From positions 46,610 to 110,609 of the forward strand of contig NZ_JACJLE010000003.1 in the NCBI RefSeq assembly GCF_016901995.1: a stretch of 64,000 bases of DNA. Direction: 5' to 3'. This document shows, piece after piece, positions 1-8,616 of the stretch. Made by a program: the position numbers and the translations under genes. Every line of letters starts with the position of its first letter. The first letter of the stretch is position 1. Origin of the DNA: Bacteroides caecigallinarum (GTDB taxonomy: Bacteria; Bacteroidota; Bacteroidia; Bacteroidales; Bacteroidaceae). The notes under the pieces were generated by a model. The model had not been told where the DNA came from, made no database searches, and worked only from the letters and a program-made list of their open reading frames with translations.

Positions 1-358
1 TTTGCGACATCAGTGCATATGCCATATTGTTCACCGGATTTTCTTTCTTATAGTACAATTCGCTGATTAATATATACATAATCAGGAACATGTATGGGAT
101 AAGAATCTCATTGCTTCCCGGCGATGTGCCAAGGTACGCAAATCCGAAGAATAGAAAAACAGATGCCAGTATGGATATAGGTTTGTTTATTTCTGCAAAC
201 CCGCTCTGCTTTATAATATTCCCAAATTCATTTACAGTAAAAGCACATATTAAAGCAAATAACACAGAAAAAGTGATAGGACCGCCTAATATGCATCCCA
301 CTAATACGGCTACAAAGATAGCGCCTGTTAATGCTCTTGTTATAAAATTACCTTTCAT
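1..358 (-). CDS. cdsA: Phosphatidate cytidylyltransferase, N-terminal part (cut by window edge)
   Basis: The minus strand from 358 reads MKGNFITRALTGAIFVAVL and continues as a hydrophobic multi-spanning protein for 119 codons until the window edge. An in-frame stop lies just upstream of this ATG, so the start is well fixed. CdsA makes CDP-diacylglycerol from phosphatidate and CTP in the inner membrane, the branch point of phospholipid synthesis. The assignment rests on the N-terminal membrane pattern plus position directly downstream of ftsH, the usual rsfS-ftsH-cdsA order in Bacteroides. The signature C-terminal motif is outside the window, so the name is probable rather than proven. Confidence 0.75.
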   Translation of the reverse strand, partial: MKGNFITRALTGAIFVAVLVGCILGGPITFSVLFALICAFTVNEFGNIIKQSGFAEINKPISILASVFLFFGFAYLGTSPGSNEILIPYMFLIMYILISELYYKKENPVNNMAYALMSQ

Positions 359-419
359 GGCTTTGGGAATATTATTATTTCCTTAAATACTTTTCTATTG
401 AATTTATACTTATAAATAG

Positions 420-2420
420 TTATTCACCGTTTTGAGTATCACTTTCAGTGCTTGAAGGCAATTCTTTTGTTTCTTCATTCTTGCTTTCAATACTCTTGGT
501 TTCATTGTTTTCACTTTCGGCCATTATCTCTTCTGAACGTGATGCCCACGGGCGTTTGCCGAATATAGCTTCAACGTCTTCAGCAAAAATCACTTCTTTT
601 TCTATAAGCAATTCGGCTAGACGGTTATGACCTTCTTTATGTTCCGTAAGAATTCTTTTGGCACGGTCGTATTGCTCGGCAATCATCTGCTTCACTTCAC
701 TGTCTATGAGCTCGGCTGTATGTTCGCTGTATGGCTTATTGAAACTGTATTCATCATTGTTGTAATAGCACAGGTTTGGAAGCTTGTCACTCATACCGGC
801 GTATGCAATCATGCCATATGCCTGTTTGGTCACTCTTTCCAAATCGTTCATTGCACCTGTAGAGATTTGTTTGATAAACAATTCTTCAGCTGCGCGTCCG
901 CCCAAAGTAGCACACATCTCGTCCAACATCTGTTCCTTTGTAGTAATCTGTCTTTCTTCAGGCAGGTACCATGCTGCACCTAAAGCCCTTCCTCTAGGTA
1001 CTATGGTTACTTTAATCAATGGATTGGCATATTCAAGGAACCATGATATAGTGGCGTGTCCTGCTTCGTGCAAGGCTATAGATCTTTTCTCGGCAGCTGT
1101 CATGACTTTTGTCTTCTTTTCCAATCCTCCGACTATTCTGTCAATTGCAGCCATGAAATCATCTTTACTTACTGAAGTCTTGTTATGTCTTGCAGCGATA
1201 AGTGCGGCTTCATTACATACGTTGGCAATGTCGGCTCCACTAAATCCCGGTGTCTGTCTTGCCAGCAAATCTATATCTACAGTATCATCAAGTTTAAGAG
1301 GGCGGATGTGTACGCCAAATACCTCTTTTCTTTCGTTCAGGTCAGGTAAATCTACATGTATCTGTCTGTCGAAACGTCCGGCTCTCAACAAAGCTTTGTC
1401 CAATATATCGGCGCGGTTTGTAGCTGCAAGAATGATTACGCCACTGTTTGTTCCGAAACCGTCCATTTCGGTAAGAAGCTGGTTAAGAGTATTCTCTCTT
1501 TCATCGTTACCTCCCATGTTCGGATTTTTTCCTCTGGCACGACCTACGGCGTCTATTTCGTCAATGAATATTATACATGGAGCTTTTTCCTTGGCCTGAC
1601 GGAACAAATCACGTACTCTTGATGCACCGACACCGACAAACATTTCCACGAAATCGGAACCGGACATAGAGAAGAATGGTACGTCAGCTTCGCCTGCTAC
1701 GGCTTTTGCCAAAAGTGTTTTACCTGTTCCCGGAGGGCCTACAAGAAGTGCTCCCTTTGGAATCTTACCACCTAGCTCTGTATATTTCTGAGGCTGTTTC
1801 AGGAATTCTACAATTTCCTGTACTTCCTGTTTTGCGGCTGTCTGACCTGCAACATCCTTGAATGTCACTCTGTTGGCTCCTTTCTCGAACAGTTGTGCCT
1901 TGCTTTTGCCTACATTGAATACATTTCCTGCACCACCAGCATTGCCTGCACCACCCATTCTACGCATTATGAATATCCATAATCCGATAAAGAAAATTAT
2001 AGGCAAAAGATTCCAGAAAATAACACCAAAGTAGTCATTCTCTTTTTCGTATCTTATTGAACCTGTAAAGTTCCCGTTTTTCTGTTCTTCATCGAGGAAT
2101 TTGTCCAATGATTCCATTGAACCTACCTGTATCTTAACAGATGGATTTTTACCAACTTTAGGAGCGTCTTTTTTGAATACATCTACTATATTTTCAGGTT
2201 TGATGTACATCTCTACGGAATTATTGTCGTATGCAATAATCTTGTCCGCATATCCCTTCTTGACCATTTCCTTGAATTCTGTATAAGTAATTTCCTTACT
2301 CATACTTCCTTCATCGCTGGTGATATATAAGAAAGCTATGGTCATAGCTATGATTATATATAACCAACTTAAATTGGGTCTGGGCATATTTATTTTTTGC
2401 TTATTTGAATTATTGTTCAT
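420..2420 (-). CDS. ftsH: ATP-dependent zinc metalloprotease FtsH
   Basis: Membrane-anchored AAA+ protease of 666 residues that degrades misfolded and regulatory membrane proteins. There is a membrane segment near residues 18-34, a periplasmic domain, and a second membrane segment near 133-152. The AAA module follows with Walker A GPPGTGKT (228-235), Walker B IIFIDEID (283-290) and the second region of homology around 332-352. The zinc site HEAGH is at 451-455. The C-terminal tail (about 625-666) is rich in Glu, Ser, Asn and Lys, low complexity and probably disordered. It is the middle gene of an apparent rsfS-ftsH-cdsA operon, 31 bp downstream of rsfS and 61 bp upstream of cdsA. Confidence 0.98.
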   Translation of the reverse strand: MNNNSNKQKINMPRPNLSWLYIIIAMTIAFLYITSDEGSMSKEITYTEFKEMVKKGYADKIIAYDNNSVEMYIKPENIVDVFKKDAPKVGKNPSVKIQVGSMESLDKFLDEEQKNGNFTGSIRYEKENDYFGVIFWNLLPIIFFIGLWIFIMRRMGGAGNAGGAGNVFNVGKSKAQLFEKGANRVTFKDVAGQTAAKQEVQEIVEFLKQPQKYTELGGKIPKGALLVGPPGTGKTLLAKAVAGEADVPFFSMSGSDFVEMFVGVGASRVRDLFRQAKEKAPCIIFIDEIDAVGRARGKNPNMGGNDERENTLNQLLTEMDGFGTNSGVIILAATNRADILDKALLRAGRFDRQIHVDLPDLNERKEVFGVHIRPLKLDDTVDIDLLARQTPGFSGADIANVCNEAALIAARHNKTSVSKDDFMAAIDRIVGGLEKKTKVMTAAEKRSIALHEAGHATISWFLEYANPLIKVTIVPRGRALGAAWYLPEERQITTKEQMLDEMCATLGGRAAEELFIKQISTGAMNDLERVTKQAYGMIAYAGMSDKLPNLCYYNNDEYSFNKPYSEHTAELIDSEVKQMIAEQYDRAKRILTEHKEGHNRLAELLIEKEVIFAEDVEAIFGKRPWASRSEEIMAESENNETKSIESKNEETKELPSSTESDTQNGE

Positions 2421-2451
2421 GTTTCCTTTTAAGTGAATTGATTATGTGATA

Positions 2452-2811
2452 TTAGTCTATATCCGGTATGCGGGTTAATTTTGCATCAGCCCATAAATGT
2501 TCCAGATTATAGAAATCTCTTTGTTCCGGTAAGAATATGTGTGCTATTACGTCGTTGTAGTCCATTGCTACCCATTGTGCATTTTTAGTTCCGTCGATTG
2601 CAAATGGTTTGATGCTTATTTCGTTTCTGACGTAATCTTTTATTGATTCTGTAATAGCCAGTACTTGACTTGGTGAATTTCCATTACATATTACGAAATA
2701 ATTGCATATAGTATCTTCTATGTCAGAAAGATCTGCTATTACGATGTTTTTACCTTTTTTTTCCTGAATACCTTCTATGATTTTTTCTAGTAATTTTTTT
2801 TCTTCGTTCAT
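2452..2811 (-). CDS. rsfS: Ribosomal silencing factor RsfS
   Basis: RsfS (Iojap/DUF143 family) binds ribosomal protein uL14 and blocks subunit joining when nutrients are scarce. The 119-residue protein shows the family core: VIADLSDIEDTICNYFVICN near the N-terminus and WVAMDYNDVIAHIFLPEQRDFYNLEHLWADA near the C-terminus, in pieces. A longer reading frame begins with TTG at 2826, but ATG at 2811 (MNEEKKLLEK) gives the normal family N-terminus and is preferred. First gene of the rsfS-ftsH-cdsA operon, with a Bacteroidetes -7 box about 45 bp upstream. Confidence 0.95.
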   Translation of the reverse strand: MNEEKKLLEKIIEGIQEKKGKNIVIADLSDIEDTICNYFVICNGNSPSQVLAITESIKDYVRNEISIKPFAIDGTKNAQWVAMDYNDVIAHIFLPEQRDFYNLEHLWADAKLTRIPDID

Positions 2812-2855
2812 TATTCTAAAATACAAACTTTTAAGTTAATATACATAATATATGG

Positions 2856-2863
2856 CAAATATA
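2856..2863 (-). promoter_or_regulatory. Bacteroidetes-type -7 box before rsfS
   Basis: On the minus strand this reads TATATTTG, an exact match to TAnnTTTG, 45 bp before the rsfS start. A TTTC about 20 bp further upstream could serve as a degenerate -33 element. It probably drives rsfS-ftsH-cdsA. Confidence 0.6.
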
Positions 2864-3007
2864 CTTGCTTTTCTGTATTCCACGAAATATAGATGAATTT
2901 TTCTTTTAGATTTTGTATTTTTTAGAGTGAATTTTGAGTTTGTCCGTCATGACAAGGCGAAAAAACGCCCATATTCATATTTTTTTGAAAAAAAAAGGAC
3001 AAAAATG

Positions 3008-3037
3008 TTTGAAACTAATGAAAAAGTTGTACCTTTG
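3008..3037 (+). promoter_or_regulatory. Bacteroidetes promoter for the tRNA-Gln pair
   Basis: A TTTG at 3008-3011 and TACCTTTG at 3030-3037 are separated by 18 bp, close to the Bacteroidetes consensus TTTG-N19-21-TAnnTTTG. The first tRNA begins 37 bp after the -7 box. Confidence 0.7.
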
Positions 3038-3074
3038 CAGCGTCAAACAAGAAATGACTTGCTGACAATAATTT

Positions 3075-3145
3075 TGGGCTATGGTGTAATGGTAACACAA
3101 CAGATTCTGGTCCTGTTTTTCTAGGTTCGAATCCTAGTAGCCCAA
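3075..3145 (+). tRNA. tRNA-Gln (anticodon CTG), first copy
   Basis: A 71-nt cloverleaf: the 7-bp acceptor stem TGGGCTA/TAGCCCA, an anticodon loop TTCTGGT giving CTG, and the T arm GGTTCGAATCC. The discriminator is A and CCA is not encoded. The reading CTG assumes T33 directly before the anticodon. A second, nearly identical copy follows 30 bp later in the same transcript. Confidence 0.93.
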
Positions 3146-3175
3146 CTTTGTAAGACAATTTAAATTATCAGAAAT

Positions 3176-3246
3176 TGGGTTATGGTGTAATGGTAACACA
3201 ACAGATTCTGGTCCTGTTTTTCTAGGTTCGAATCCTAGTAACCCAA
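3176..3246 (+). tRNA. tRNA-Gln (anticodon CTG), second copy
   Basis: Same structure and anticodon as the copy at 3075-3145. The only visible differences are a matched pair in the acceptor stem, TGGGTTA/TAACCCA instead of TGGGCTA/TAGCCCA, so a C-G pair has become T-A while pairing is kept. Confidence 0.93.
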
Positions 3247-3247
3247 C

Positions 3248-3283
3248 AAAAAAAGAGCAGTTTTTACTGCTCTTTTTTGTTTT
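3248..3283 (+). terminator. Rho-independent terminator after the tRNA-Gln pair
   Basis: Inverted repeat AAAGAGCAGT / ACTGCTCTTT with a T-rich 4-nt loop, followed by a T run. It starts within 5 bp of the second tRNA. Confidence 0.85.
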
Positions 3284-3294
3284 CGTACATTAAT

Positions 3295-3321
3295 ATAATA
3301 GCGAGCTTAGCTCGCTATTAT
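3295..3321 (-). terminator. Hairpin at the 3' end of the DUF349 gene
   Basis: A perfect 12-bp inverted repeat (ATAATAGCGAGC / GCTCGCTATTAT, loop TTA) ends 4 bp beyond the DUF349 stop codon. The T tract on the minus strand is weak, so it may terminate only together with the neighbouring hairpin at 3248-3283, which faces the other way. Confidence 0.6.
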
Positions 3322-3324
3322 AAT

Positions 3325-5124
3325 TTATTTGTTTATAGCTTCGTCGATAGCTTCAATCTTTTTCTGAGTCAACAGTAAATCATTTTTCAGCTTCTCTATT
3401 TTTCTGGCAATGTCGTTTACCAATGAATTGCCTTTTTTAGATGACGAATTTAAGAAACCTAAATTGTTTTCGTATGTTTTGATTTCGTTCTTTATTCTTT
3501 CGTATATTCTAACGAGCTTTTCTCTTTCCTTATAAAGATTGTTCTCTTTGCTTAATCCTGATTTATAACTGTTCAGCTTTTTCTCTGTAGCAGAAAGATT
3601 TGCCTTGTCAAATATCTTGTTTACAAGGTTATGGAACTCTTTGTATAATCTGTCCTTGTCCTTAAAAGGTACGAAACCTATGCTGTTCCATTCAGAAATC
3701 AGTGCTTTGATCTTATCTGCTATGGTTTCATCGTATGTCTCAGTCTTTTCCAGTTCTTCAATCTTTTTAAGCAATTCCTCTTTCTTGTTCAGATTTTCCA
3801 GCTCTTCTGAACGTTGTGATGAAGTTGCTTTTGATTTCTGTTCGAAGAAATAATCGCAAGCGCCGATAAATCTTTTCCATATAGAATCTGAATACTTTTT
3901 AGGTACAGGACCTATTGTCTTCCATTCTTTTTGCAGTTTGGTCAAAATCTCGGCAGTCTCTTTCCATGCTGTACTGTCTTTCAATGCTTCTGCTTTTTCG
4001 CATAGCTCTTTTTTCTTTTCCAGGTTTACAGACATGTTTTCTTTGGCTGTTTTAAAGAATTCTGCCTTACGTCTGAAAAATTCGTCGCATGCGGCACGGA
4101 ATCTTTCGAAGATTTTCAGATTCATTTTTTGTGGAGCATATCCTATTGTTTTCCACTTGGCCTGCAGTGCCAGGATTTCCTGTGTCTTGTCTTCCCAGTC
4201 TGTGAAAGTTGTGAATTTGTCATATTCCATGGCTTCTGCTATTTCGCAAATCACAGTTTTCTGGTCAAGGTTGTTCTGCTCCTGCTCTTTTAAATCCTCA
4301 AAATGTTTCTGGTGTCTCTTGTTTACGTTTGTAGAAGCGGCTTTAAATCTTGCCCAGATGCTTTCACGCATTTCTTTTGCCACAGGACCGATTTCCCTGA
4401 ATTCCTGATGAAGCTTTTGCAACTGATGGAATGCTGAAATTACGTCAGGTTCGTCGGCAAGCTTTTCGGCAGCTTCGCAGATACGTGTCTTTTGTTCCAG
4501 ATTTTTCTTGAAGTCATACTCTCTGAATTCATTGTTCAGTTTGAGCATGTCGTAGAATTTTTCTGTATATAACTGGTAAGTTCTCCAGATTTCGTTGATT
4601 TTATTTGCCGGAATGAGCTTTATTTCATTCCATTCCTGCTGCAGATTTTTGAATTCATTGTAGTTCTTCCCTGCATCTTCTGACAGTTCTGTAAGATTTT
4701 TCATCTTTTCCAGAATTTCCATTTTCTTTTGCAGGTTCTCCTCTTTTTCTTTTTCTATTGCAGCTATCATGGAATTTCTTTTCTCTTTTATTTCTGCCAA
4801 TACGGATTTAAGTTCTGCTTCCAGAGGATCTGTGGTAGGAACAAAAGAGTTTGCATCGCCGCCCGATTCGATAAATGTTTTGCGGTTAGCTTCCTGTTCA
4901 GCTTTGTGCAGTTTGTAAAATGTCTGTTTAAGGAAGTCTATTTCCTGTTTTTCAGCTTCACAAGCATTGTTGTTTATCTCTTTTAAACGTTGTATAACCT
5001 CTTCTTTAGTCTGTTTAGGTTCATACTTAACGTTATCTGTTGTTTGATCAACAGTAGGAACCAAATTTTCAGTCTCATTTTCCTGAATTTCGGTTAGTGG
5101 GCGGTTTGTTTCATTAACTTCCAT
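3325..5124 (-). CDS. DUF349 repeat protein
   Basis: A 599-residue, highly charged, almost entirely helical protein rich in Lys and Glu. At least five DUF349 repeats are visible, each with a core such as LQKEWKTIGPVPKKYSDSIW followed by a helix ending in F..ACD.FF. They begin near residues 165, 235, 310, 390 and 460. A coiled-coil segment closes the protein (about 510-599), and the first 60 residues are acidic and probably disordered. No signal peptide or membrane segment is visible, so it should be cytoplasmic. The biochemical function in Bacteroidetes is not known to me. It lies 167 bp downstream of mgtE on the same strand. Confidence 0.85.
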   Translation of the reverse strand: MEVNETNRPLTEIQENETENLVPTVDQTTDNVKYEPKQTKEEVIQRLKEINNNACEAEKQEIDFLKQTFYKLHKAEQEANRKTFIESGGDANSFVPTTDPLEAELKSVLAEIKEKRNSMIAAIEKEKEENLQKKMEILEKMKNLTELSEDAGKNYNEFKNLQQEWNEIKLIPANKINEIWRTYQLYTEKFYDMLKLNNEFREYDFKKNLEQKTRICEAAEKLADEPDVISAFHQLQKLHQEFREIGPVAKEMRESIWARFKAASTNVNKRHQKHFEDLKEQEQNNLDQKTVICEIAEAMEYDKFTTFTDWEDKTQEILALQAKWKTIGYAPQKMNLKIFERFRAACDEFFRRKAEFFKTAKENMSVNLEKKKELCEKAEALKDSTAWKETAEILTKLQKEWKTIGPVPKKYSDSIWKRFIGACDYFFEQKSKATSSQRSEELENLNKKEELLKKIEELEKTETYDETIADKIKALISEWNSIGFVPFKDKDRLYKEFHNLVNKIFDKANLSATEKKLNSYKSGLSKENNLYKEREKLVRIYERIKNEIKTYENNLGFLNSSSKKGNSLVNDIARKIEKLKNDLLLTQKKIEAIDEAINK

Positions 5125-5291
5125 GCGTATATAGATATTTAAGAATGTTTCTTTTAAAAACGTTATAATTACAAATTAAAGAAATAATATTTAAAAAACA
5201 TAATATTGTCTTGGTTATTTTACCAAATAGGGTAAAAATGTATTATAATCTTTAATTTTTTTTGTTTTTTCGTTTAATCAAGTTCTGCAAA

Positions 5292-6632
5292 TTATGACAG
5301 CAACACTGTTATTCCCATATATAGCATCATACCGATGATGTCGTTTGTGATGGAGATGAAGGGACCGGTTGCGATTGCAGGGTCTATCTTTAGTTTTTCT
5401 AGTGTCATAGGCACTAATGTGCCGAAAATGGAAGCGAACATTACAACGGCAAATAAACTGATTGATACAGAATAGCTTACTGTGGCTGTTGCTCCAAAAC
5501 GAATGAAATTATATATATAAACCAGTAATGATATGATTGAGGCATTAATAAGGGCGACTACCGCTTCTTTTGCTACTTGTTTGAAGGTATTTGCAGAATC
5601 CAGTGAACTGTTTGCCAACCCCTGTACAACAAGCGCCGATGACTGTGTTCCGACGTTTCCTCCTGTTCCACCTATCAATGGGATGTATAGCGCCATTTCA
5701 GGATGGGCGGCAAATGTAGAGTCGAAGTTACCTAATATCATTGAGTTGCCGATACCTCCCAGCATACCGATAAGAAGCCATGGCAGACGTGCCGTGGTCT
5801 GTCTGAAAACGTTGTCGTCTGATTCTACATCCTGAGAAAGACCTGATGCCAACTGGTAATCACGTTCAGCCTGTTCACGTACCTCATCCATCACATCATC
5901 TACGGTGATACGTCCTACAAGGCGTCCGATACTGTCAACTACCGGTACTGCCACAAGGTCATATTTCTCAATTATCTGTACCACTTCTTCTATAGGAGTA
6001 TCCACATGTACTGAAACTGGGTCTTTTTTCATTACATGTTTGACTTTTGATACAGATGGACTTGTTATCATTTTCTTTAGTGGGAATACACCTCTCAGAC
6101 GTTCGTCGTCATCTACTACATATACATAATAGATTTCGTCCATGTCCTCAGCCTGAATTCGCATTTCCCTCAGACATTCGGGCATACTCCAGTTTTCTTT
6201 TACGGTAACCATTTCCGTACCCATCAAACCTCCGGCGGTATCTTCGTCGTATTTCAGAAGGTCAACGATGTCTCCGGCCTGTTCAATGTCTTCTATATGT
6301 GAAAGGACCTCTTCCTGTTTGTCCTCGTCCATCTCTCGGATGATGTCAACGGCATCGTCCGAATCCATATAGTCAACAAAACGTTTAGCGATAGTTTCCG
6401 ATGGCAGTATGTCAAGAAACTCTTTACGGGCATCTTCGTCCATTTCGACGAGTACGTCCGCGGCTGTTTCATTATCTAGCAGCAAGTATATAAACCTTGC
6501 ATTTTCAGCATTAAGTTCATTGCATAGTTCTGCTATGTCGGCAGGATGTAAATCATTAAGAAGCTCCTTTACTTTGTCATGCTCCTTATTCTCTATTAAT
6601 TCCGTTATTTTTTTGATTTCTTCGCTGTTCAT
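5292..6632 (-). CDS. mgtE: Magnesium transporter MgtE
   Basis: MgtE is a Mg2+ channel of the inner membrane gated by cytosolic Mg2+. This 446-residue protein has the complete plan: a helical, acidic MgtE N domain (about 10-125), two CBS domains (about 130-255), the connecting plug helix, and about five membrane segments (about 285-446). The conserved GGNVGTQSSALVVQG sequence lies in the pore domain. It lies 37 bp downstream of ksgA on the same strand and is probably co-transcribed with it. Confidence 0.95.
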   Translation of the reverse strand: MNSEEIKKITELIENKEHDKVKELLNDLHPADIAELCNELNAENARFIYLLLDNETAADVLVEMDEDARKEFLDILPSETIAKRFVDYMDSDDAVDIIREMDEDKQEEVLSHIEDIEQAGDIVDLLKYDEDTAGGLMGTEMVTVKENWSMPECLREMRIQAEDMDEIYYVYVVDDDERLRGVFPLKKMITSPSVSKVKHVMKKDPVSVHVDTPIEEVVQIIEKYDLVAVPVVDSIGRLVGRITVDDVMDEVREQAERDYQLASGLSQDVESDDNVFRQTTARLPWLLIGMLGGIGNSMILGNFDSTFAAHPEMALYIPLIGGTGGNVGTQSSALVVQGLANSSLDSANTFKQVAKEAVVALINASIISLLVYIYNFIRFGATATVSYSVSISLFAVVMFASIFGTLVPMTLEKLKIDPAIATGPFISITNDIIGMMLYMGITVLLS

Positions 6633-6669
6633 CCTGGTTAGCTTTTAGTGGTTACGTGTATAAAAACTC

Positions 6670-7482
6670 TTATAACTCTAGATTGACAGATGCTGTATTG
6701 CTGTCCAAAGCCTTTTCCACCTTATTGGTCAGTTCGATAAATTCATTGACAGACAACTGTTCCGGTCTCTTGTTGAATATAGGCTCGGCACTTAAAGGAT
6801 TATCTTTTGCCAATATCGGCGAAATGGAATTGCGTAATGTCTTTCTTCTCTGATTGAATGTGGTCTTTACAATTTGCTTGAACAGTTTTTCGTTGCACCC
6901 CAAATCTTTCGTATCATTCCTTTTCATTCTGATTACTGCGCTCTTGACTTTTGGTGGTGGATTGAAAACGTGTTCATGTACGGTGAATAGATATTCCACA
7001 TCATACCATGCCTGAATCATTACACTAAGGATGCCGTATGTCTTGTTGCCGGGCTTGGCGGCAATTCGTTCTGCCACTTCCTTTTGAATCATTCCGGTAC
7101 AGCATGGGATAAGTTCCTTGTTGTCAAGCATCTTGAAGAATATCTGGCTTGAAATGTTATACGGGTAATTGCCTGTAAGGACAAAAGGCTTGCCGTCGAA
7201 CAGGCTTGTGAGATCCATTTTCAGGAAATCCTTTTCTATAATATTCTCACCCAATTCACCAAAGTTCTCTTTAAGATAAGCTACTGATTCAAAATCCAGC
7301 TCAACAACTTTTAAAGGTCTGTTTTTAGGTATCAAATATTGTGTCAGGACTCCCATTCCCGGTCCGACTTCTAGTACGGGGATATCCGGACAGGCATCAA
7401 TTGTGTCTGCTATGTCTTTGGCCACTTGCAAGTCCTTGAGAAAGTGCTGTCCTAAAAATTTCTTTGGTTTGACTAATTTCAT
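6670..7482 (-). CDS. rsmA: 16S rRNA (adenine1518/1519-N6)-dimethyltransferase
   Basis: RsmA/KsgA dimethylates two adjacent adenines in helix 45 of 16S rRNA late in 30S assembly, using S-adenosylmethionine. The 270-residue protein opens with the family N-terminus (KPKKFLGQHFL), then SAM motif I VLEVGPGMGVLTQ (about 36-48) and the catalytic motif NYPYNIS (about 104-110). The RRKTLRN segment near 217-223 is also typical. It diverges from the flippase-like gene, and both have their own -7 boxes in the 104-bp gap. Confidence 0.97.
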   Translation of the reverse strand: MKLVKPKKFLGQHFLKDLQVAKDIADTIDACPDIPVLEVGPGMGVLTQYLIPKNRPLKVVELDFESVAYLKENFGELGENIIEKDFLKMDLTSLFDGKPFVLTGNYPYNISSQIFFKMLDNKELIPCCTGMIQKEVAERIAAKPGNKTYGILSVMIQAWYDVEYLFTVHEHVFNPPPKVKSAVIRMKRNDTKDLGCNEKLFKQIVKTTFNQRRKTLRNSISPILAKDNPLSAEPIFNKRPEQLSVNEFIELTNKVEKALDSNTASVNLEL

Positions 7483-7535
7483 CCGTATTCAAATATTTCT
7501 TTGTGATAATGTGATATTTATTCAGTTAAGCTGTG

Positions 7536-7558
7536 TATATTTGCATTGTGCAAAGTTA
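7536..7558. promoter_or_regulatory. Divergent -7 boxes for ksgA (-) and the flippase-like gene (+)
   Basis: TATATTTG at 7536-7543 on the plus strand and TAACTTTG at 7551-7558 on the minus strand both match TAnnTTTG. They point away from each other, 44 bp and 69 bp from their genes. Neither has a clear TTTG at -33. Confidence 0.55.
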
Positions 7559-7586
7559 CATAATAATATCTAAATAATTTCAGATT

Positions 7587-8600
7587 TTGGAACGAAGTGA
7601 TTCAAAAAAACTATTAAATAAGTTGTGGCAAGTTTTTTTGCCTGTAATTCTTGGAGCAGCTATTCTGGTATGGACATATAAAGGCTTTGATTTTAAGAGG
7701 GTGTGGTCCGTGCTTAATTCTGAGGTTAATTACTGGTGGATGCTCTTCTCGCTTGTGTTTGGAGTTTTTGGGCATTTGTTTCGTGGCTGGAGATGGAACC
7801 TGTCATTGGCTCCGTTGGGTGAGTATCCAAAACCGGCCAACAGCGTATATGCTATATTTGTCTCATATGCGGCAAACCTTGTAATACCAAGAATAGGTGA
7901 AGTGTCCAGATGTGGAATTCTGGCTAAGTATGAAGGCGTTTCGTTCTCTAAATCCTTAGGAACTGTGGTTACCGAACGTATTATAGATTCTTTGTGCGTA
8001 TTGATAATAACATTTGTAACCCTGTTGTTGCAGTCCGGAATATTTGCCCGGTTTATGAAGGAAACAGGTACTGACACCTCGTTTATATTTCATCTTTTTA
8101 CATCGACCAATTTTTATATAACTCTTGCCTGTATATTTGCATTTCTGATATTATTGTATTTTCTGTTCAAGCGAATTTCTGTTTTTGCAAAAGTAAAAGG
8201 AATCTTGAATGACATATGGCTTGGCTGCCAGTCTTTGCGTCATGTTGATAACATTGCTTTGTTTGTAGCATATACGTTAGGTATATGGATATGCTATTTC
8301 CTTCAGTTTTATGTGGCATTTTTCAGTTTTGACTTTTCGTCTGATCTTGGACTGATGCCCGGGCTGGTAATGTTTGTTGTGGGCAGTATAGCCGTGGTTG
8401 TTCCTACTCCCAACGGGGCAGGACCTTGGCACTTTGCAGTAATAACAATGATGATGATGTACGGCGTAAGCAAAGATGATGCTGGAATATTTGCACTTTT
8501 AGTGCATGGAATTCAAACTTTTTTACTAATTTTGTTAGGTATATATGGATTAGTGGCATTGCCGCTTACGAATAAACAAAATAAACCCATAAACTCATAA
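7587..8600 (+). CDS. Flippase-like membrane protein (lysylphosphatidylglycerol synthase TM-domain family)
   Basis: A 337-residue integral membrane protein with about eight hydrophobic segments. The family signatures are RGWRWNLSLAPLG (about 67-79), PRIGEVSRCGILAKYEGVSF (about 100-119) and PTPNGAGPWHFAV near 271-283, where the family has P.P.G.G..E. Relatives are described as UPF0104, flippase-like or AglD/MprF-type membrane proteins. The transported lipid cannot be read from the sequence. The frame opens with TTG at 7587. An in-frame stop lies 12 bp upstream and no nearby in-frame ATG exists, so TTG is the most likely start. pepD follows after 16 bp. Confidence 0.85.
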   Translation: MERSDSKKLLNKLWQVFLPVILGAAILVWTYKGFDFKRVWSVLNSEVNYWWMLFSLVFGVFGHLFRGWRWNLSLAPLGEYPKPANSVYAIFVSYAANLVIPRIGEVSRCGILAKYEGVSFSKSLGTVVTERIIDSLCVLIITFVTLLLQSGIFARFMKETGTDTSFIFHLFTSTNFYITLACIFAFLILLYFLFKRISVFAKVKGILNDIWLGCQSLRHVDNIALFVAYTLGIWICYFLQFYVAFFSFDFSSDLGLMPGLVMFVVGSIAVVVPTPNGAGPWHFAVITMMMMYGVSKDDAGIFALLVHGIQTFLLILLGIYGLVALPLTNKQNKPINS

Positions 8601-8616
8601 TCAAAAAACAAACTCT

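Noticed and set aside
90..386. Open frame of 98 codons on the plus strand
   Set aside because: Antisense of cdsA, which has a clear membrane-protein reading on the minus strand. No family resemblance.
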